Origin: Candidatus Rifleibacteriota bacterium
Lineage (GTDB): Bacteria; UBP17; UBA6191; JACPRK01
Direction: 5' to 3'
Length of the DNA: 7,586 nucleotides
NCBI GenBank assembly: GCA_016213865.1
Contig: JACQZL010000108.1
Coordinates: forward strand, 1-7,586
Shown: positions 6,201 through 7,586 of the stretch, one piece after another
How the letters are laid out: each line of letters opens with the position of its first letter
Position numbering within the stretch: the first letter of the stretch is position 1
The notes under the pieces: model-generated
The model's database searches: none
The model's input: the letters and a program-made list of their open reading frames with translations, nothing else
Told to the model about the DNA's origin: nothing
Made by a program: the position numbers and the translations under genes

Positions 6201-7586
6201 CTCGGCAGCTCAGACCGCACAGCAGGTCGTCGACGATGGTCGGGTCCACGCTGGCCGCGCGCCTGGCAGTCGCCATCTGGCTCTCCCAGACGCCGAGACG
6301 CGGAGGTTCCTCATGGGCCGAGAGGATTCGCCAGGTCGCCACACAGGAGGCCATCCAGCTCAGGTCCGCTCCCTGCCGGTTCGAGAAGACGAGGTGGGCC
6401 CTGGAGGAGTGTCTGACGAAGCACTCCAGGAGATCGAAGGCGAACTCGGGATCGAGGTGCTCCAGGCCGTCCACGATCACGGCAACGGGGGCCTGCCTCC
6501 AGCCGAGAAGACAGGCGTCAAGCTGCTCTAGCCAACTGCGGGCTCCGCCCGTCTTGAGAGCAGGGAGCTTGGGCTCCCTGAGGGAGAGCTTCGCCAACAG
6601 GCTGTGAAGGACAGTCCCCGGCTGCCGGGAGGTCCCATCGTCCGAAGGAACGAAGTAGTGCGGACACTCCAGATGGTCCGCCAGGGCTGCCATGAACATG
6701 GTCTTTCCGCACCCTGCCGAGCCGAGAACCTGCAGGGCGGCCCACTCGCCCTTCTCGAACATCTGCTTCACGCATTTGCAGGCGTTTTGCCAGCCGCCGA
6801 GGTGTGGCCGTCTGGCTTCAATCAACGAGCGGAAGACCATGACCGGTGCCGCCGTCTCGCTGGCGCTCCAGGAGTGTCTCGCGGTCCTGCGCAGGGCGGG
6901 GCTTGCCGCCTCGTCCAGCGCTCGGAGTACCTTCGCTCCCTCTTTGCCGAGCCTGGCAGTCTTGAAGCACTGGTTCCTGTCAGGCTCGACGTAAGTAGCC
7001 TCTCGGAAGCGGTCCGAGGAGGCCTGCATGACGCAGGACTCCAGAAAGAACTGACCTAGAGTCCCGTTCTCGGCGGTCCTGGTGGCCAACTGGAAGGGGA
7101 ACAGCGTGACGGCGCGATCGCCTCCCTCTGCTCTTGCCAGCAGAAGGCAATGATCCTGGCACTCTCGAAACGTGTCGTGAGTCAACCCGTGGTCGAGACG
7201 GAGGCCTCGAGGAAAGTCCAGGACCCGTGCCCTGTCGTCTGGCCCGGTGAGCAACTGGCCCTGAACCACTGTCGGGCCTCGGGGGCCGTCTCGCAGCTTC
7301 ACGGGGCAGAGGAGCCTCCACTCCCAAAGTGAAGGCAGGCCTGCCACCACGCTCCTGAGCCGCGAGGTCGTGTCGTGCAGGACTCCCACGAGCCCGAGGT
7401 TCTTCACGAGGCCGCTGTGGAGCTTGCGATTGCGAAGCTGCAGAATCCACTCCAACTGGCCCAGCGGCCCAGGCGGCTGCTTCCCACCGTTGGTGCTCAG
7501 CAGTTCCGCGGGTAGCCTCGCAGGTTGAAACAGATCAGCTTCCGAGGCCTTGAAGGACCCGTACAGCTCGCGCACCAGCCCTAACC
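3226..7586 (-). CDS. Large STAND-type NTPase with N-terminal HEPN-like RNxxxH region and C-terminal alpha-solenoid (5' end probably outside window)
   Basis: From GTG 7575 the frame gives 1449 residues. It stays open to the window edge (codons for L-G-L precede it) and no ribosome binding site is visible, so the true start is probably upstream; residues are numbered from the GTG. Residues 1-90 look helical and contain LRNRKLH (47-53), matching the RNxxxH catalytic motif of HEPN RNases. A strand-rich module (about 90-200) follows. The NTPase core has Walker A GSAGCGKT (285-292), Walker B VAVIVDGLEHLD (364-375) and a sensor-like strand ending SNR (398-400), the pattern of STAND/NACHT ATPases. 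A probable winged-helix region extends to about 580 (YRFLPGHLL at 555-563). The rest is Ala/Leu/Arg-rich helical repeats, split by a Ser/Pro-rich linker (about 852-930). STAND proteins are usually switches: the solenoid binds a trigger, the ATPase oligomerises and the N-terminal effector fires. This is plausible for phage defence, but no substrate or trigger can be read from the sequence. The STAND call is secure; the HEPN call is moderate. Confidence 0.9.
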   Translation of the reverse strand, partial: LGLVRELYGSFKASEADLFQPARLPAELLSTNGGKQPPGPLGQLEWILQLRNRKLHSGLVKNLGLVGVLHDTTSRLRSVVAGLPSLWEWRLLCPVKLRDGPRGPTVVQGQLLTGPDDRARVLDFPRGLRLDHGLTHDTFRECQDHCLLLARAEGGDRAVTLFPFQLATRTAENGTLGQFFLESCVMQASSDRFREATYVEPDRNQCFKTARLGKEGAKVLRALDEAASPALRRTARHSWSASETAAPVMVFRSLIEARRPHLGGWQNACKCVKQMFEKGEWAALQVLGSAGCGKTMFMAALADHLECPHYFVPSDDGTSRQPGTVLHSLLAKLSLREPKLPALKTGGARSWLEQLDACLLGWRQAPVAVIVDGLEHLDPEFAFDLLECFVRHSSRAHLVFSNRQGADLSWMASCVATWRILSAHEEPPRLGVWESQMATARRAASVDPTIVDDLLCGLSCRDASAGLLMSECVSFVSERELPAGASESLVREVVDCFTGLLQCSGDWVRLSDPRRALELTALWKASHAAAERELGRMHRRLACLTLADRRRGNPRPAYRFLPGHLLAVGKHAAVAKNLPGAYLTQKVRDGRDVRKALGDLQACSLAARRAGLLLKAFELSWLRCSLASIDRRFGEFNLAPAIAVVLGLEAAHRWIGRGGRRVLLEGLTDPELAFLRAREPHFLREVVERVQSPWVRGLSRLRLAGALLAGARQASAGIKTGPAVKAGAALTAKVLNRDCASGSARVADRLRLLALPLISEVPRKALDAAACLHFSTSEGKLLGSLASEAAAALTAKDAQRFASDARRLGTRRARDRALRAVVERIGSPDLTTARRIASRIQSVWERSRALLALACNSPSPASERSVSHPGPPLLEPALSEAVLLQTSEASETDPAAPSRSFSHPLRRELALARRSGPLASRAHGNGDASQRQLDLVKRLEAIRLAASSPRDSSHLVRQIGSCRIRVSALASLARRLAAEDPRQARETLRLALLDVAASQSTPFAIEVLLSSAERLAQRELWDRARPLFEAVGKELGAVEEPASRDSTRRRMALALAGSEDLEDVRLAWATATAIEDGPMRLEVQVLVRQRAGQRAAAAIPDQERICLEQRLAELENPVEALWLRYSGAMAEGDTTRARECALRIVSACPKVGQSGRWACDRYDVRLIAVAPALGLTAPEEVIALADKIGTPEGQCCALTRAAEAAMGLGDTAWQRRGNRFGDSGRPVAEKLEWAVRWLDETERRAAAVPIAGGLRDRVLSALLPVRFLIGPAGERFEPALARALESISTCPDALARASRLGNLAGDLARLERPELCRVALSLVEQARESLVAARLPPTLAVDTERVLCPEAGHPFTTKSRARDPASEPAFDQVQQQLAVLRISLEPDKARVWDVFEGLGVEFDASPAVLSALFLRLIPAAVCEQLESDAPVAAFDRVRTRVCELVEAALSDV
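3246..3250 (-). promoter_or_regulatory. GGAGG inside the 3' end of the STAND gene, likely used by the overlapping downstream gene
   Basis: GGAGG on the minus strand lies 12 bases before ATG 3233, a rather long spacing. Together with the ATGTCTGA stop/start overlap it suggests that ribosomes finishing the STAND gene reinitiate on the membrane-protein gene. Confidence 0.45.
6451..6486 (-). other. Walker B motif of the STAND NTPase
   Basis: Residues 364-375 read VAVIVDGLEHLD. Four hydrophobic residues precede D369, which would coordinate magnesium. The DGL(E/D)xLD form is characteristic of NACHT and other STAND ATPases, rather than ABC or classical AAA+ proteins. Confidence 0.85.
6700..6723 (-). 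other. Walker A (P-loop) of the STAND NTPase
   Basis: Residues 285-292 read GSAGCGKT, a complete GxxGxGK(T/S) loop, after the strand LQVL. K291 and T292 are intact, so nucleotide binding should be possible. Confidence 0.92.
7417..7434 (-). other. HEPN-like RNxxxH motif
   Basis: Residues 48-53 read RNRKLH after the helix LEWILQL, matching the R-(N/H/D)-x-x-x-H pattern of HEPN ribonucleases. The preceding helix and the placement ahead of an NTPase core fit a HEPN effector. The motif is short and chance occurrence is possible, so a structural prediction is needed to settle it. Confidence 0.55.

Noticed and set aside
4981..6531. Long 516-codon open frame on the plus strand
   Set aside because: It lies entirely antisense within the STAND gene, whose frame carries a complete P-loop and Walker B. 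Its translation is Gln/Arg/Gly-rich without domain patterning, as expected for a shadow frame in GC-rich DNA.
1..7586. CRISPR array, toxin-antitoxin pair or insertion-sequence transposase
   Set aside because: No regularly spaced direct repeats, no small toxin/antitoxin pair and no DDE, HUH or recombinase motif was seen. The only repeats are the protein-level duplication and the palindrome.

Overview
The window is a GC-rich bacterial segment with no rRNA, tRNA, phage or insertion-sequence gene to fix a taxon. High GC, Ala/Arg-rich proteins, a large STAND-type ATPase, a receiver/GAF-like regulator and an intergenic REP-like palindrome would suit a large environmental genome such as Myxococcota, Acidobacteriota or Planctomycetota, but that placement is inference. 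Every supported gene lies on the minus strand, so transcription runs from high to low coordinates.

From right to left: (1) 3226-7586 encodes a very large protein, open at the window edge. It has an N-terminal region with an RNxxxH motif (HEPN-like), a STAND/NACHT-type P-loop NTPase core, and about 850 residues of alpha-solenoid. (2) Its stop codon overlaps the start of the next gene by 8 nt. That gene (1998-3233, 411 aa) encodes a TPR-like segment, a tandem internal repeat and a C-terminal transmembrane helix. (3) About 700 bp without a convincing gene follows. It holds a 96-nt nested palindrome 35 nt after the stop of gene 2, and a possible minus-strand promoter. (4) 1021-1302 encodes a 93-aa protein with two CxxC knuckles, a Ser-rich linker and a C-terminal transmembrane helix. 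(5) 1-848 is the 5' part of a response regulator-like gene. Its receiver domain has Asn where the phosphoacceptor Asp is expected, followed by a GAF-like region that runs off the window.

Genes 1 and 2 are translationally coupled and form the most interesting unit. My working hypothesis is a two-gene conflict or cell-suicide system: the solenoid senses, the STAND ATPase switches, the HEPN-like domain acts as a possible RNase effector, and the membrane-anchored partner tethers or regulates it. This is inferred from architecture alone. The two left-hand genes are separated from the pair by the palindrome region and need not belong to it.
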